Assembly: GCA_937916025.1 (NCBI GenBank)
Contig: CALGGX010000315.1
Location: 1-9,596, forward strand
Source: an uncultured Selenomonadales bacterium
Lineage (GTDB): Bacteria > Bacillota_C > Negativicutes > Selenomonadales > Selenomonadaceae
Reading direction: 5' to 3'
Length of the DNA stretch: 9,596 bases
Positions 1 to 7,279 of the stretch are shown one piece after another (positions within the stretch are counted from its first letter, which is position 1; the number at the start of each line of letters is the position of its first letter). Position numbers and translations under genes: made by a program. The notes under the pieces were generated by a model, which was not told the origin of the DNA, ran no database searches, and worked only from the letters and a program-made list of their open reading frames with translations.

Positions 1-571
<571 letters not shown>

Positions 572-1828
572 TTATTTCATGAATCCTTCGTAGTGCCGCA
601 TGACGACCATCGCTTCGATCTGCTTCATCGTATGAAGCGCGACGCTTACGACGATCAATAGTGCTGTACCGCCGAAGTATACGCCTTGAATGTGCGTCGC
701 TCCCGCGATCATATTCGGCAATACTGCTATGAATGCTAAAAAAATAGAGCCTGCCAGAGTAATTCGCGTGAGCACATAGTCAAGATAATCGGCAGTCGGC
801 TGCCCCGGACGAATGCCCGGCACAAAGCCGCCGTATTTTTTGAGATTCTCTGCCATATCCGGAATTTTGACTGTGACTGCCGTATAAAAATATGTGAAGA
901 AGATTATCAGAATGACGTAGAGCGAAGTCTGCAACGGCGTTCCCCATTGCAGATACGCCGCCGCTTTCTGAAGTTGCGGCACGTCGATGAATTGAATGAC
1001 CGTGATCGGAAACATCAGCACCGACGAGGCAAAGATGATCGGAATGACGCCGGCTTGATTGACTTTCAACGGAATGTGCGAGGAATGTCCTCCGTAAGCT
1101 CTCGAGCCGACGACACGTTTCGCATAAGTGATCGGAATTCGACGAAAGCCCGCCTCGATGAAAATTACAAAGACGATCATCGAAATTGCAATTATCGCGA
1201 ACAACACGACGCTGAAGTAATTGATCGTTCCGGCTTGGATGTATTGCCAGATCATTCCGATATTCTTCGGCAATGCGGCGACGATGCCGGCGAAGATGAT
1301 CAATGAAATTCCGTTGCCGACTCCCTGCGCGGTGATTTGCTCGCCGATCCACATCAAGAGTGTTGTTCCCGCCGTCAACGTGATCGCAATGATCAGAATG
1401 TTGACCGGATTCGGATTTAAAATCGCCTGCCGAAGTCCGATTGACATTCCGATCGCTTGAAAGAACGCGAGCACAACCGTCAACTTCCGAGTGACGCGCG
1501 TCATTTTTTTATGCCCTTCCGCGCCCTCTTTCGACCATTGTTCGAGCGTCGGAAGGACGACCGTCAACAATTGCATGATGATCGCGGCGTTGATGTACGG
1601 CGTAATGCTCATCGCGAAGATCGAGAACTTGCTGAACGCGCCGCCGGAAAAGAGATCCAACAGCCCGAACAAACTTCCGTTGTTGAAAAGTTGCTCGATT
1701 GCTGTCGGATCAACTCCCGGCACCGGTATGTGCGTGCCCATTCTGAACACGGCGAACATTATCAGTGTAAAGACGATGCGCTGTCGGAGTTCCGGAATCT
1801 TGACGATGTTTGAAAGTGCCGCCGGCAC
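572..1828 (-). CDS. secY: Protein translocase subunit SecY
   Basis: Central channel subunit of the SecYEG translocase in the inner membrane, through which unfolded proteins are exported or inserted with SecA or the ribosome. The 418-residue product has the usual length and about ten hydrophobic segments, the first around residues 15-35. Recognisable family stretches are the plug and second-helix region around residues 57-85 (LFSGGAFSKFSIFAMSITPY), GEQITAQGVGNGISLIIFAG at 162-181, the cytoplasmic loop with GGFVPGIRPG at 333-342, and the C-terminal RHYEGFMK at 411-418. The start is GTG, directly abutting the TGA stop of rplO, with GAGGTGA five bases upstream inside the end of rplO, so translation is probably coupled to L15. 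The stop is TAA, followed after 12 bases by adk. Confidence 0.98.
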   Translation of the reverse strand: MPAALSNIVKIPELRQRIVFTLIMFAVFRMGTHIPVPGVDPTAIEQLFNNGSLFGLLDLFSGGAFSKFSIFAMSITPYINAAIIMQLLTVVLPTLEQWSKEGAEGHKKMTRVTRKLTVVLAFFQAIGMSIGLRQAILNPNPVNILIIAITLTAGTTLLMWIGEQITAQGVGNGISLIIFAGIVAALPKNIGMIWQYIQAGTINYFSVVLFAIIAISMIVFVIFIEAGFRRIPITYAKRVVGSRAYGGHSSHIPLKVNQAGVIPIIFASSVLMFPITVIQFIDVPQLQKAAAYLQWGTPLQTSLYVILIIFFTYFYTAVTVKIPDMAENLKKYGGFVPGIRPGQPTADYLDYVLTRITLAGSIFLAFIAVLPNMIAGATHIQGVYFGGTALLIVVSVALHTMKQIEAMVVMRHYEGFMK

Positions 1829-2329
1829 TCAGCTCACCTCAGGATTTTTTTTGGCGGCGCGTTTACCGGTTTTCTTCGGCTTGAGAATTTCAATCGTACC
1901 GCCGACCGCTTCAATTTTTTGTTTTGCCGACTCCGTTACGCCCCAAGCCTTGACGGTGAATTTCTTCGTCAATTCGCCGCTGCCGAGAATTCGGATGCCG
2001 TCGATGAAATTCTTCTTCTTGATCACGCCGAGCTCGCGGAGCGATTCCAGACTGATCTCAATGCCGTCATCGCATTTCGCTTCGAGCGTCGAGAGATTGA
2101 TCGCAACAAGTTTCTTCGCCCAAACATTTTTGAAACCGCGCTTCGGAAGGCGACGGTAAATCGGCATTTGACCGCCTTCAAAGCCCGGACGAACGCCGCC
2201 GCCGGAGCGGGCGTTTTGACCTTTGTGACCGCGCCCGGAAGTCTTGCCGTTGCCGGAACCCGTACCGCGACCGACGCGATTTCTGACTTTACGCGAGCCT
2301 TCGGCAGGTTTCAGTTCATGCAATTTCAT
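1829..2329 (-). CDS. rplO: 50S ribosomal protein L15
   Basis: Late-assembly large-subunit protein whose long glycine- and arginine-rich N-terminal arm threads into 23S rRNA. The arm is clear: [14 protein letters not shown], then [18 protein letters not shown] around residues 20-37 and [18 protein letters not shown] at 49-66. The globular part ends near residue 149 (GGTIEILK). The product is 166 residues, about 20 longer than the usual 144-147, owing to a lysine-rich tail ([11 protein letters not shown]...). ATG start; its ATG overlaps the TGA stop of rpmD (ATGA, 4-base overlap), and GGAGG lies in the end of rpmD, so coupled translation is likely. The downstream neighbour is secY with no gap. 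Confidence 0.98.
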   Translation of the reverse strand: MKLHELKPAEGSRKVRNRVGRGTGSGNGKTSGRGHKGQNARSGGGVRPGFEGGQMPIYRRLPKRGFKNVWAKKLVAINLSTLEAKCDDGIEISLESLRELGVIKKKNFIDGIRILGSGELTKKFTVKAWGVTESAKQKIEAVGGTIEILKPKKTGKRAAKKNPEVS

Positions 2330-2589
2330 TTCGCTTCAACCTCCTGCTGCTCAACATTTTTCTTCGTGCTGATTTTACTCTTGCGAGCTTTTTTGCCGAC
2401 GACATCATCCGCGACTTCTTCAACCGCAACGAGATGTTTCACTTTGAAAATCTGCCCGCGAGTGCATTCGTTATCCGGCTGAATCGAATACGAATTGATT
2501 CTGCCGAGTCCGAGTGCTTTGACCGTCCGACGCTGCGTTTCCGGACGACTGATGAGGCTTCGTTTGAGCGTGATTTTCAATTTTGCCAT
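2326..2589 (-). CDS. rpmD: 50S ribosomal protein L30 with C-terminal extension
   Basis: Small large-subunit protein. Residues 1-59 ([16 protein letters not shown] to KHLVAVEEV) form the complete bacterial L30 fold, which normally ends here at 58-60 residues. This protein continues for 28 more residues, rich in Lys, Val and Glu ([13 protein letters not shown]... to QQEVEAK), giving 87 in total. The ATG at 2589 is chosen because L30 proteins begin M-A-K-L-K and GGAGG lies eight bases upstream; an upstream TTG at 2658 would add 23 unrelated residues lying inside rpsE and is rejected. The gap to rpsE is 13 bases, and its stop overlaps the rplO start by 4 bases. The extension is in frame with no sign of a frameshift and ends at the overlap that couples it to rplO. 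Confidence 0.97.
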   Translation of the reverse strand: MAKLKITLKRSLISRPETQRRTVKALGLGRINSYSIQPDNECTRGQIFKVKHLVAVEEVADDVVGKKARKSKISTKKNVEQQEVEAK

Positions 2590-2602
2590 TCCGAACGCCT
2601 CC

Positions 2603-3130
2603 TCAACCGAAAATTTCCTTGATGGTTTTGCCGCGAAGTTCCGCAACCACCTCGGCACGTTTCAACTGCTTCAAACCCTCGAGCGTCGCACGAACCATGT
2701 TGTTCGGATTCGACGAGCCGAGCGATTTCGTCAAAATGTCATGCACTCCGGCAAGTTCGAGTACCGCGCGCGCGGGACCGCCGGCAATGACGCCGGTTCC
2801 TTTCGATGCCGGGCGGAGCATCACTCTGCCGGCTCCGAACACTCCGACGATGCCGTGCGGGATCGAGCGATCCTTCAGCGCGACTTCGATCAAATTCTTC
2901 TTCGCATCGTCGACGCCTTTGCGAATTGCCTCGGGAACTTCGGCCGCTTTGCCGAGCCCCACGCCGACTTTACCGTTCTTGTTTCCGACCACAACCAGCG
3001 CGCTGAACGAGAACCGACGCCCGCCCTTGACGACCTTCGCGACACGGTTGATATACACGACTTTTTCTTCGAACTCCGGAGTTTCGTTTTCGCCTCCGGC
3101 GTTGCGATCGAATCTGTCATTTCTTGGCAT
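2603..3130 (-). CDS. rpsE: 30S ribosomal protein S5
   Basis: Small-subunit protein near the decoding centre and mRNA entry, important for accuracy and the target of spectinomycin resistance mutations. At 175 residues it is of normal length. The N-terminal double-stranded RNA-binding-like domain spans about residues 20-85, with [18 protein letters not shown] at 33-50 (the spectinomycin loop region) and [20 protein letters not shown] at 53-72. The C-terminal domain includes [19 protein letters not shown] at 117-135 and [16 protein letters not shown] at 138-153. The ATG at 3130 has GGAGG eight bases upstream; another ATG four bases earlier is out of frame. Spacing to rplR is 18 bases. Confidence 0.98.
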   Translation of the reverse strand: MPRNDRFDRNAGGENETPEFEEKVVYINRVAKVVKGGRRFSFSALVVVGNKNGKVGVGLGKAAEVPEAIRKGVDDAKKNLIEVALKDRSIPHGIVGVFGAGRVMLRPASKGTGVIAGGPARAVLELAGVHDILTKSLGSSNPNNMVRATLEGLKQLKRAEVVAELRGKTIKEIFG

Positions 3131-3148
3131 TCATTTAACCTCCTTTGC

Positions 3149-3508
3149 TTAAAATTCGAGTCCGCCTTCGCGAGCCGCCTCGGCGAGCGCGGCGACGCGT
3201 CCGTGATAGATATAGCCGCCGCGATCAAACACGACTGCTTTGATGCCTTTGTCGATCGCCTTCTTCGCAATTGACAAGCCGACTTTTTTCGCCGCTTCGA
3301 TATTGCCGCCTTTGCCCTCGAAATCTTTATCCATCGTGCTTGCCGCCGCAAGCGTAATGCCTTTTTCGTCGTCGATGACCTGTGCGTAGATGTGCGCCAG
3401 ACTGCGGAACACATTCAAGCGAGGACGCTCCGCCGTGCCGAAAACGCGTTTGCGAACTCGGAGGTGGCGCTTTTGACGATCCTTATTTTTGTCTGCCTTT
3501 TGAATCAC
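3149..3508 (-). CDS. rplR: 50S ribosomal protein L18
   Basis: 5S rRNA-binding large-subunit protein that, with L5, forms the central protuberance. Typical parts are the basic N-terminus ([17 protein letters not shown]), the segment [20 protein letters not shown], and the C-terminal [28 protein letters not shown] block (two adjoining pieces). The start is placed at GTG 3508, giving 119 residues, the usual family length. An in-frame TTG at 3517 overlaps the GGAGG site itself and leaves no room for a ribosome, while GTG lies nine bases after GGAGG. The gap to rplF is 14 bases. Confidence 0.96.
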   Translation of the reverse strand: MIQKADKNKDRQKRHLRVRKRVFGTAERPRLNVFRSLAHIYAQVIDDEKGITLAAASTMDKDFEGKGGNIEAAKKVGLSIAKKAIDKGIKAVVFDRGGYIYHGRVAALAEAAREGGLEF

Positions 3509-3517
3509 GCGGATCAA

Positions 3518-3524
3518 CCTCCTT
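3518..3524 (-). promoter_or_regulatory. Shine-Dalgarno site deciding the rplR start
   Basis: AAGGAGG on the minus strand overlaps the rplF stop codon. Nine bases separate its GGAGG from the GTG at 3508. The earlier in-frame TTG (3515-3517) follows GGAGG with no spacer, so the site rules it out. Confidence 0.8.
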
Positions 3525-4074
3525 ACTTCTTGCCTTTCGCGCCGGCTTTTCCTTCTTTGCGGCGGATGTGCTCGCCCGCATACTTGATGCCCTTGCCCTT
3601 GTACGGCTCCGGCTCGCGGTAGCCTCTGATCTTCGCCGCAATCGCTCCGACCGTCTCTTTGTTGATGCCGTGCACCACGATCGAAGTCGGGGTCGGCACG
3701 TCGAAACTTATGCCTTCAGGCGGCTCGACGATCACCGGATGCGAGTAGCCCAGCGACAGGTTGAGATTTTTGCCCTGCTTCGCCGCGCGATAGCCCACGC
3801 CGTTAATCTCGAGATTTTTCGTAAATCCCGTCGTCACGCCGACCACCATGTTGTTGATCAGTGTGCGCGAGAGTCCGTGCAGACTTCTATGCAATTTATT
3901 ATCGGAAGGACGAGTCACGGTCAGGACATTGCCTTCAACGCTTATTTTCATTTCCGGACGGATCTTACGGGACAACTCGCCTTTCGGACCCTTGACATGC
4001 ACCAAATTTTCCTCGTCGATATTGACCGTTACGCCGACGGGAATTTCGATTGGTGCTCTTCCAATTCGCGACAT
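3523..4074 (-). CDS. rplF: 50S ribosomal protein L6
   Basis: Large-subunit protein near the factor-binding site and sarcin-ricin loop. The 183-residue product has the family's usual two related domains. It begins [17 protein letters not shown], carries [12 protein letters not shown] at about residues 28-39, and ends with the L6 signature [20 protein letters not shown] followed by a short lysine/glycine tail. ATG start, with GGAGG nine bases upstream. It is preceded by a 133-base gap holding a foldback repeat element, the longest gap in the window, so its translation is less likely to be directly coupled to rpsH than that of most neighbours. Confidence 0.98.
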   Translation of the reverse strand: MSRIGRAPIEIPVGVTVNIDEENLVHVKGPKGELSRKIRPEMKISVEGNVLTVTRPSDNKLHRSLHGLSRTLINNMVVGVTTGFTKNLEINGVGYRAAKQGKNLNLSLGYSHPVIVEPPEGISFDVPTPTSIVVHGINKETVGAIAAKIRGYREPEPYKGKGIKYAGEHIRRKEGKAGAKGKK

Positions 4075-4090
4075 TTATTCACACCTCCAA

Positions 4091-4205
4091 AATGCAATGC
4101 GTAATTCTTAATTCGTAATTCATAATTGAAAGAGACGAGCTTTTAATTCCTCATTCCTCGTTCCTAATTACGAATTACGCATTACGCATTACGCATTATT
4201 CATTG
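4091..4205 (-). repeat. Foldback heptamer repeat element between rpsH and rplF
   Basis: An AT-rich non-coding element fills the gap between the rpsH stop and the rplF ribosome-binding site. On the plus strand the left arm has four in-phase 7-mers at 4096-4123 (AATGCGT, AATTCTT, AATTCGT, AATTCAT). The right arm has eight in-phase 7-mers at 4146-4201 (ATTCCTC twice, GTTCCTA, ATTACGA, ATTACGC three times, ATTATTC). The outer parts of the arms are near reverse complements over about 28-32 bases, so the mRNA could fold into a long, weak stem. The loop holds GAAAGAGACG (4128-4137). The same arms recur at 6157-6237. No coding sense was found. It looks like an intergenic repeat family, not a terminator. 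Confidence 0.85.
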
Positions 4206-4207
4206 CT

Positions 4208-4606
4208 TTACCAGACGTAAGCGATGACTTCGCCGCCAAGCCCGGCTTTGCGAGCATGTTTGTCGCTCATAATCCCCTTTGACGTGGAGATGATCGCGAT
4301 GCCGAGACCGCCCAATACGCGCGGCAGTTCTCTTCTCTTGGAATATTGGCGAAGTCCGGGACGGGAGATGCGCTGAATGCCGGTGATGACTTTTTCGCGG
4401 TTCGGACCGTACTTCAGGAAGACCGTCAGGATGCCCTGCTTGTTGTCTTCAGTGAAGCTGAAGTCCTTGATGAAACCTTCCTGCTTCAAGACTTCCGCGA
4501 TCGCGGTTTTGATCTTGGAGCCCGGAATTTCCACTTTTTCGTGGTTAACGGAGTTCGCATTGCGAATGCGCGTAAGCATATCTGCGATAGGATCAGTCAT
4601 TGCCAT
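4208..4606 (-). CDS. rpsH: 30S ribosomal protein S8
   Basis: Primary 16S rRNA-binding protein of the small-subunit central domain; in E. coli it also represses the spc operon by binding its mRNA. The 132 residues match the family. N-terminal [18 protein letters not shown] and the C-terminal S8 signature [19 protein letters not shown], then EVIAYVW, are both clear. The first ATG (4606) is preferred because S8 proteins begin M-x-M-T-D-P. It lies 13 bases from GGAGG, a rather long spacer, and the second ATG (4600) is further still. I saw no obvious S8-type operator near rplE. The downstream gap carries a foldback repeat. Confidence 0.98.
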   Translation of the reverse strand: MAMTDPIADMLTRIRNANSVNHEKVEIPGSKIKTAIAEVLKQEGFIKDFSFTEDNKQGILTVFLKYGPNREKVITGIQRISRPGLRQYSKRRELPRVLGGLGIAIISTSKGIMSDKHARKAGLGGEVIAYVW

Positions 4607-4637
4607 TGCTAACCGATATCCTCCTTTCTGATGATTG

Positions 4638-4823
4638 TTACCAGCTCGATTTCGTGATGCCCGGGATAACTCCCGCGTAGCTCAGCTCGCGGAAGCAAAT
4701 TCTGCACATTTCAAACTTCCGAAGGTAGCCGTGCGGTCTGCCGCAAATCTTGCAGCGATTGTAGCGGCGCGTCGAAAACTTCGGCTCTTTTTTCCACTTC
4801 TCGATCAAAGCCTTCTTTGCCAT
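4638..4823 (-). CDS. rpsN: 30S ribosomal protein S14, zinc-binding short form
   Basis: Small-subunit head protein. The 61-residue form with Cys24, Cys27, Cys40 and Cys43 (C-x2-C-x12-C-x2-C) is the zinc-containing short type, in contrast to the roughly 100-residue zinc-free type of E. coli. It begins [19 protein letters not shown] and ends [11 protein letters not shown], both diagnostic. ATG start, with a GGGGAGTGA-like site ten bases upstream. It lies between rplE and rpsH as in other Bacillota. Having this form in the main operon means the ribosome depends on zinc here; whether a zinc-free paralogue exists elsewhere cannot be seen. Confidence 0.98.
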   Translation of the reverse strand: MAKKALIEKWKKEPKFSTRRYNRCKICGRPHGYLRKFEMCRICFRELSYAGVIPGITKSSW

Positions 4824-4842
4824 TTGACAATCACTCCCCTTC

Positions 4843-5385
4843 TTACTTATTCGCGAACGGCATGCCCATTTGCGTGAGGAACTCGCGCGCCTCTTCGTCG
4901 GTATGCGCCGTCGTTACGATCACAATGTCCATGCCGCGAATTTTGTCGATTTTGTCGTATTCGATCTCGGGGAAGATGAGTTGTTCTTTAAGTCCGATCG
5001 CGTAATTGCCTCTGCCGTCGAACGACTTCGTGCTCACGCCGCGGAAATCTCTCACGCGCGGCAGTGCCACATTCATGAATTTGTCGAGAAACTCGTACAT
5101 CCGAGTGCCGCGCAACGTGACTTTGCAACCGATTGCCATGCCTTTGCGGAGCTTCCAAGCCGCCAGCGATTTTTTTGCGCGCGTGACGATCGGTTTCTGC
5201 CCGGCGATCAACGTCAAATCGTTCGTTGCCGCTTCCAGTGCTTTCGGATTGCCGACCGAATCGCCGACCGCCATGTTGATCACGATCTTTTCGAGCTTCG
5301 GAACCTGCATGACGTTTTTGTATGCGAATTTCTCCGTCAATGCCTTAACGACTTCGTTTTTGTATTTCTCCTGCAGTCTGTTCAA
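4843..5385 (-). CDS. rplE: 50S ribosomal protein L5
   Basis: 5S rRNA-binding protein of the central protuberance, contacting the small subunit and P-site tRNA. At 180 residues it matches the family. Characteristic parts are the N-terminal [37 protein letters not shown] at about 31-50, the basic loop [20 protein letters not shown], and [20 protein letters not shown] in the C-terminal half. The start is TTG, seven bases after GGAGG. An ATG overlapping this region is out of frame, and no in-frame ATG gives a full N-terminus. The gap to rplX is 19 bases. Confidence 0.97.
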   Translation of the reverse strand: MNRLQEKYKNEVVKALTEKFAYKNVMQVPKLEKIVINMAVGDSVGNPKALEAATNDLTLIAGQKPIVTRAKKSLAAWKLRKGMAIGCKVTLRGTRMYEFLDKFMNVALPRVRDFRGVSTKSFDGRGNYAIGLKEQLIFPEIEYDKIDKIRGMDIVIVTTAHTDEEAREFLTQMGMPFANK

Positions 5386-5404
5386 GTGTCATCCTCCTTT
5401 CCGA

Positions 5405-5740
5405 TTATTTCGTCTGATCGATGACTTCGCCGCATTTTTTGCATGCGCGAACTTTTTGACCGTTGACTTCTTTATGCGCGATGCGAGTCGGTTTGTTGCA
5501 GGCGGGGCAGACGAGCATGACTTTGCATGAATGGAGCGGAGCTTCTTTCGTCAAGATGCCGCCCTGCGGTGCCTTCAGATTCGGCTTCGTGTGACGCTTG
5601 ACTTTGTTGATGCCTTCGACGATCACTTTGCCGCGCTTCGGTTGTGCTTCGATGATTGTGCCCTGCTTGCCTTTGTCTTTACCGCTGAGCACGACGACCG
5701 TATCGCCTTTTTTGACGTGTAAATGTGGTGCGCTTGACAA
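5405..5740 (-). CDS. rplX: 50S ribosomal protein L24
   Basis: Early-assembly large-subunit protein that initiates 50S folding near the tunnel exit. Residues 7-43 form the KOW domain ([20 protein letters not shown], then [19 protein letters not shown]). The C-terminal part contains two cysteine pairs, Cys78/Cys81 (CPAC) and Cys100/Cys103 (CKKC), a zinc-ribbon-like arrangement found in many bacterial L24 proteins. The start is TTG, seven bases after GGAGG, giving 111 residues and an N-terminus ([13 protein letters not shown]) a few residues longer than many relatives. No in-frame ATG lies nearby. The start is therefore well supported by the ribosome-binding site but not by strict conservation. 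Confidence 0.95.
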   Translation of the reverse strand: MSSAPHLHVKKGDTVVVLSGKDKGKQGTIIEAQPKRGKVIVEGINKVKRHTKPNLKAPQGGILTKEAPLHSCKVMLVCPACNKPTRIAHKEVNGQKVRACKKCGEVIDQTK

Positions 5741-5764
5741 TCCGGCACCTCCTCTCTGATTGAA

Positions 5765-6133
5765 TTACAAAACTTCCGGTGCGAGCGAAATGATTTTCAT
5801 GAAATCCTTCTCGCGAAGTTCGCGCGCGACCGGTCCGAAAATACGCGTTCCGCGCGGAGTTTTGTCTTCTTTGATGATGACGGCGGCGTTGTCGTCGAAA
5901 CGGATATACGATCCGTCCGGGCGACTGAGTCCCTTGCGACTCCGAACGACGACTGCCTTGACGACTTCGCCTTTTTTGACTTGCCCGCCGGGCGTTGCGC
6001 TTTTGACGGTCGCGACGATGATGTCGCCGATATTCGCATAGCGACGGAACGAACCGCCGAGCACGCGAATACACATGATCTCTTTCGCGCCGGTGTTATC
6101 GCCGACATTCAGCATTGTCTGCTGTTGAATCAA
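5765..6133 (-). CDS. rplN: 50S ribosomal protein L14
   Basis: Large-subunit protein at the subunit interface, contacting 16S rRNA. Its 122 residues equal the usual length. It opens [19 protein letters not shown], carries [20 protein letters not shown] in the middle, and has the L14 signature [20 protein letters not shown] followed by [11 protein letters not shown]. The start is TTG: M-I-Q-Q is the conserved beginning and a strong purine run ending GGAGG lies five bases upstream. This gene opens the spc operon in E. coli. Here it is separated from rpsQ by a 103-base gap holding a foldback repeat. I could not identify a promoter there. Confidence 0.97.
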   Translation of the reverse strand: MIQQQTMLNVGDNTGAKEIMCIRVLGGSFRRYANIGDIIVATVKSATPGGQVKKGEVVKAVVVRSRKGLSRPDGSYIRFDDNAAVIIKEDKTPRGTRIFGPVARELREKDFMKIISLAPEVL

Positions 6134-6151
6134 TTGAACCTCCCCCTTTCA

Positions 6152-6237
6152 AAAGCAATTCGTAATTCTTAATTCGTAATTTGTAATTAAAATCGTCTCT
6201 TCATTACGCATTACGCATTACGCATTACGCATTGAAT
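6152..6237 (-). repeat. Foldback heptamer repeat element between rpsQ and rplN
   Basis: Second copy of the element seen at 4091-4205. On the plus strand, 7-mers run in phase at 6157-6191 (AATTCGT, AATTCTT, AATTCGT, AATTTGT, AATTAAA). A core follows at 6192-6202 (ATCGTCTCTTC), then four perfect ATTACGC units at 6203-6230. Arms are near reverse complements (5 or 6 of 7 matches per unit), so a weak stem of about 28 bases could form in the mRNA. The element touches the rpsQ stop codon and ends just before the rplN ribosome-binding site. Its arms have the same order as in the other copy but its core is inverted. No coding content. Confidence 0.85.
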
Positions 6238-6500
6238 TACTTCGCTTTTTCGACGATGCGGACAAGTCTCCAGTGCTTTTCTTTCGACAGCGGACGCGTC
6301 TCCATCAAAAACACTTTATCGCCGACATGCGCCTCGTTGTTTTCATCGTGCGCCTTGAATTTCACCGTCTTCTTGACGAGTTTTTTGTACAGCTTGTGCT
6401 GTTCGAGTTCCTCAATCTTGACGACGATCGTTTTATCCATCTTGTCGCTGACCACGATGCCCGTCCGAGTTTTACGCTGATTGCGTTCTTCGCTCACCAT
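6237..6500 (-). CDS. rpsQ: 30S ribosomal protein S17
   Basis: Primary 16S rRNA-binding small-subunit protein with an OB fold. Its 87 residues are typical. Clear family stretches are [20 protein letters not shown] at about residues 9-28, [18 protein letters not shown], and [20 protein letters not shown] at 60-79. AAGGAGGTG lies just upstream. The ATG at 6500 is four bases after GGAGG, and the next codon is GTG at a more usual seven bases, so the true first residue may be one codon later. It is the last gene of the S10 operon in E. coli; here its TAA runs directly into a repeat element. Confidence 0.97.
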   Translation of the reverse strand: MVSEERNQRKTRTGIVVSDKMDKTIVVKIEELEQHKLYKKLVKKTVKFKAHDENNEAHVGDKVFLMETRPLSKEKHWRLVRIVEKAK

Positions 6501-6513
6501 CGCACCTCCTTAT

Positions 6514-6537
6514 GTCTGATTGTCGATCCGATTGTCG
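6514..6537. repeat. Imperfect 12-base tandem duplication in the rpmC-rpsQ gap
   Basis: GTCTGATTGTCG (6514-6525) is followed at once by ATCCGATTGTCG (6526-6537), 10 of 12 bases identical. It lies in the 43-base gap between rpmC and rpsQ, just upstream of the rpsQ ribosome-binding site. It is probably a small slippage duplication, with no evident function. Confidence 0.5.
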
Positions 6538-6543
6538 CTCCGA

Positions 6544-6747
6544 TCAAGCCTTCGCCGCCGCAATTTCTTCTTCGCGTTGGATCGTCTTGATCCGCGCGAT
6601 GTCTTTTTTCACTTCGCGAATGCGCATCGGATTTTCGAGCTGTCCGGTTGCATGCTGAAAGCGCAGATTGAACAACTCTTCCTTCAGCGATTTGAGCTGT
6701 TCTTTCTTCTCATCGGCACTCATATCGCGAATTTCTTCAGCCTTCAT
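6544..6747 (-). CDS. rpmC: 50S ribosomal protein L29
   Basis: Small helical large-subunit protein next to L23 at the tunnel exit. The 67-residue product has the typical two long helices: [40 protein letters not shown] (L29 signature region at about 21-40), then [19 protein letters not shown]. The ATG at 6747 is chosen over an in-frame ATG at 6819, because the extra 24 residues would be foreign to the family and lie wholly within rplP. It is also preceded by AAGGCGGTGA, five bases upstream. The first 11 bases overlap the 3' end of rplP, so translation is probably coupled. Confidence 0.97.
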   Translation of the reverse strand: MKAEEIRDMSADEKKEQLKSLKEELFNLRFQHATGQLENPMRIREVKKDIARIKTIQREEEIAAAKA

Positions 6748-7279
6748 GAGCGTCACCGCCTTCTTTTGCCGCTTCAGCCTCTGCTTCTTTTTCGTGCTCG
6801 TGCGCGACCTTGATGTCATGTTTCATCTCTTTGAGACTCTCTTCGACGACCGGAATGTACACATCGCCTTGACCTTCGTTCTCGATGAACTTCGTCTTGA
6901 TCGGCAATTTATGCCCGGCGAGACGCATCGCCTCTTGCGCGACTTCGCGTGTAACTCCCGCCATTTCAAACAGCACGCGCCCGGGCTTGACAACCGCTAC
7001 CCAGTACTCGGGCGAGCCCTTGCCGGAACCCATTCGAGTCTCGGCAGGTTTTGCCGTTACCGGCTTGTCGGGGAAGATTTTGATCCACACTTGACCGCCG
7101 CGGCGAATGTAACGCGTCATTGCAATACGCGCCGCCTCAATCTGACGGTTCGTGATCCATGCCGGTTCCAACGCGACCAGTCCGTACTGACCATGCGCGA
7201 TCGTGTTTCCGCGATGCGCTTTGCCTTTCATCCGACCGCGAAATTGCTTGCGGAATTTCGTTCTCTTCGGCTGCAGCAT
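6737..7279 (-). CDS. rplP: 50S ribosomal protein L16 with long charged C-terminal tail
   Basis: Large-subunit protein at the A-site tRNA elbow, needed for late assembly. Residues 1-132 make a complete L16: [40 protein letters not shown] at 29-48, [20 protein letters not shown] at 49-68, [19 protein letters not shown] at 77-95 and [15 protein letters not shown] at 117-131. The family usually ends at about 136-145, but this protein reaches 180. The extra 48 or so residues are rich in Glu, Lys, Ala and His and look helical ([20 protein letters not shown]). The ATG overlaps the rpsC TAA by one base (TAATG), with AAGGGAGTGA upstream in rpsC. The distal end overlaps the rpmC start and contains its ribosome-binding site. 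Confidence 0.97.
   Translation of the reverse strand: MLQPKRTKFRKQFRGRMKGKAHRGNTIAHGQYGLVALEPAWITNRQIEAARIAMTRYIRRGGQVWIKIFPDKPVTAKPAETRMGSGKGSPEYWVAVVKPGRVLFEMAGVTREVAQEAMRLAGHKLPIKTKFIENEGQGDVYIPVVEESLKEMKHDIKVAHEHEKEAEAEAAKEGGDAHEG
6753..6762 (-). promoter_or_regulatory. Shine-Dalgarno site of rpmC inside rplP
   Basis: AAGGCGGTGA on the minus strand differs by one base from the ideal AAGGAGGTGA and sits five bases before the rpmC ATG. It lies within the tail-coding end of rplP and settles the rpmC start at 6747. Confidence 0.75.

Noticed and set aside
2590..2658. N-terminally longer L30 starting at 2658
   Set aside because: It would add 23 residues overlapping rpsE. L30 starts M-A-K-L-K at 2589 with a good GGAGG site.
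2495..3274. Plus-strand open frame of 259 codons, and similar ones at 3382-4104 and 8770-9492
   Set aside because: All are antisense shadows of rpmD/rpsE/rplR, rplR/rplF and rplB, with odd compositions and no family resemblance.
4091..4205. Repeat arrays at 4091-4205 and 6152-6237 read as CRISPR arrays
   Set aside because: Units are 7 bases with no spacers, and no cas genes are present.
4075..4207. Repeat stems read as intrinsic terminators
   Set aside because: The stems are AT-rich and imperfect, the U-run after each is only four bases, and essential co-operonic genes follow immediately. Weak attenuation cannot be excluded.
5386..5404. An S8-binding regulatory hairpin near the rplE start, as in E. 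coli
   Set aside because: The 19-base gap and its flanks show no clear helix resembling the 16S S8 site by eye; a covariance search would be needed to revive it.
6134..6236. A spc-type promoter in the rpsQ-rplN gap
   Set aside because: The AT-rich heptamers give many loose -10-like hexamers but no convincing paired -35/-10 on the minus strand.
6748..6819. N-terminally longer L29 starting at 6819
   Set aside because: The additional 24 basic residues lie entirely inside rplP and are foreign to L29; the ATG at 6747 has an almost perfect Shine-Dalgarno site.
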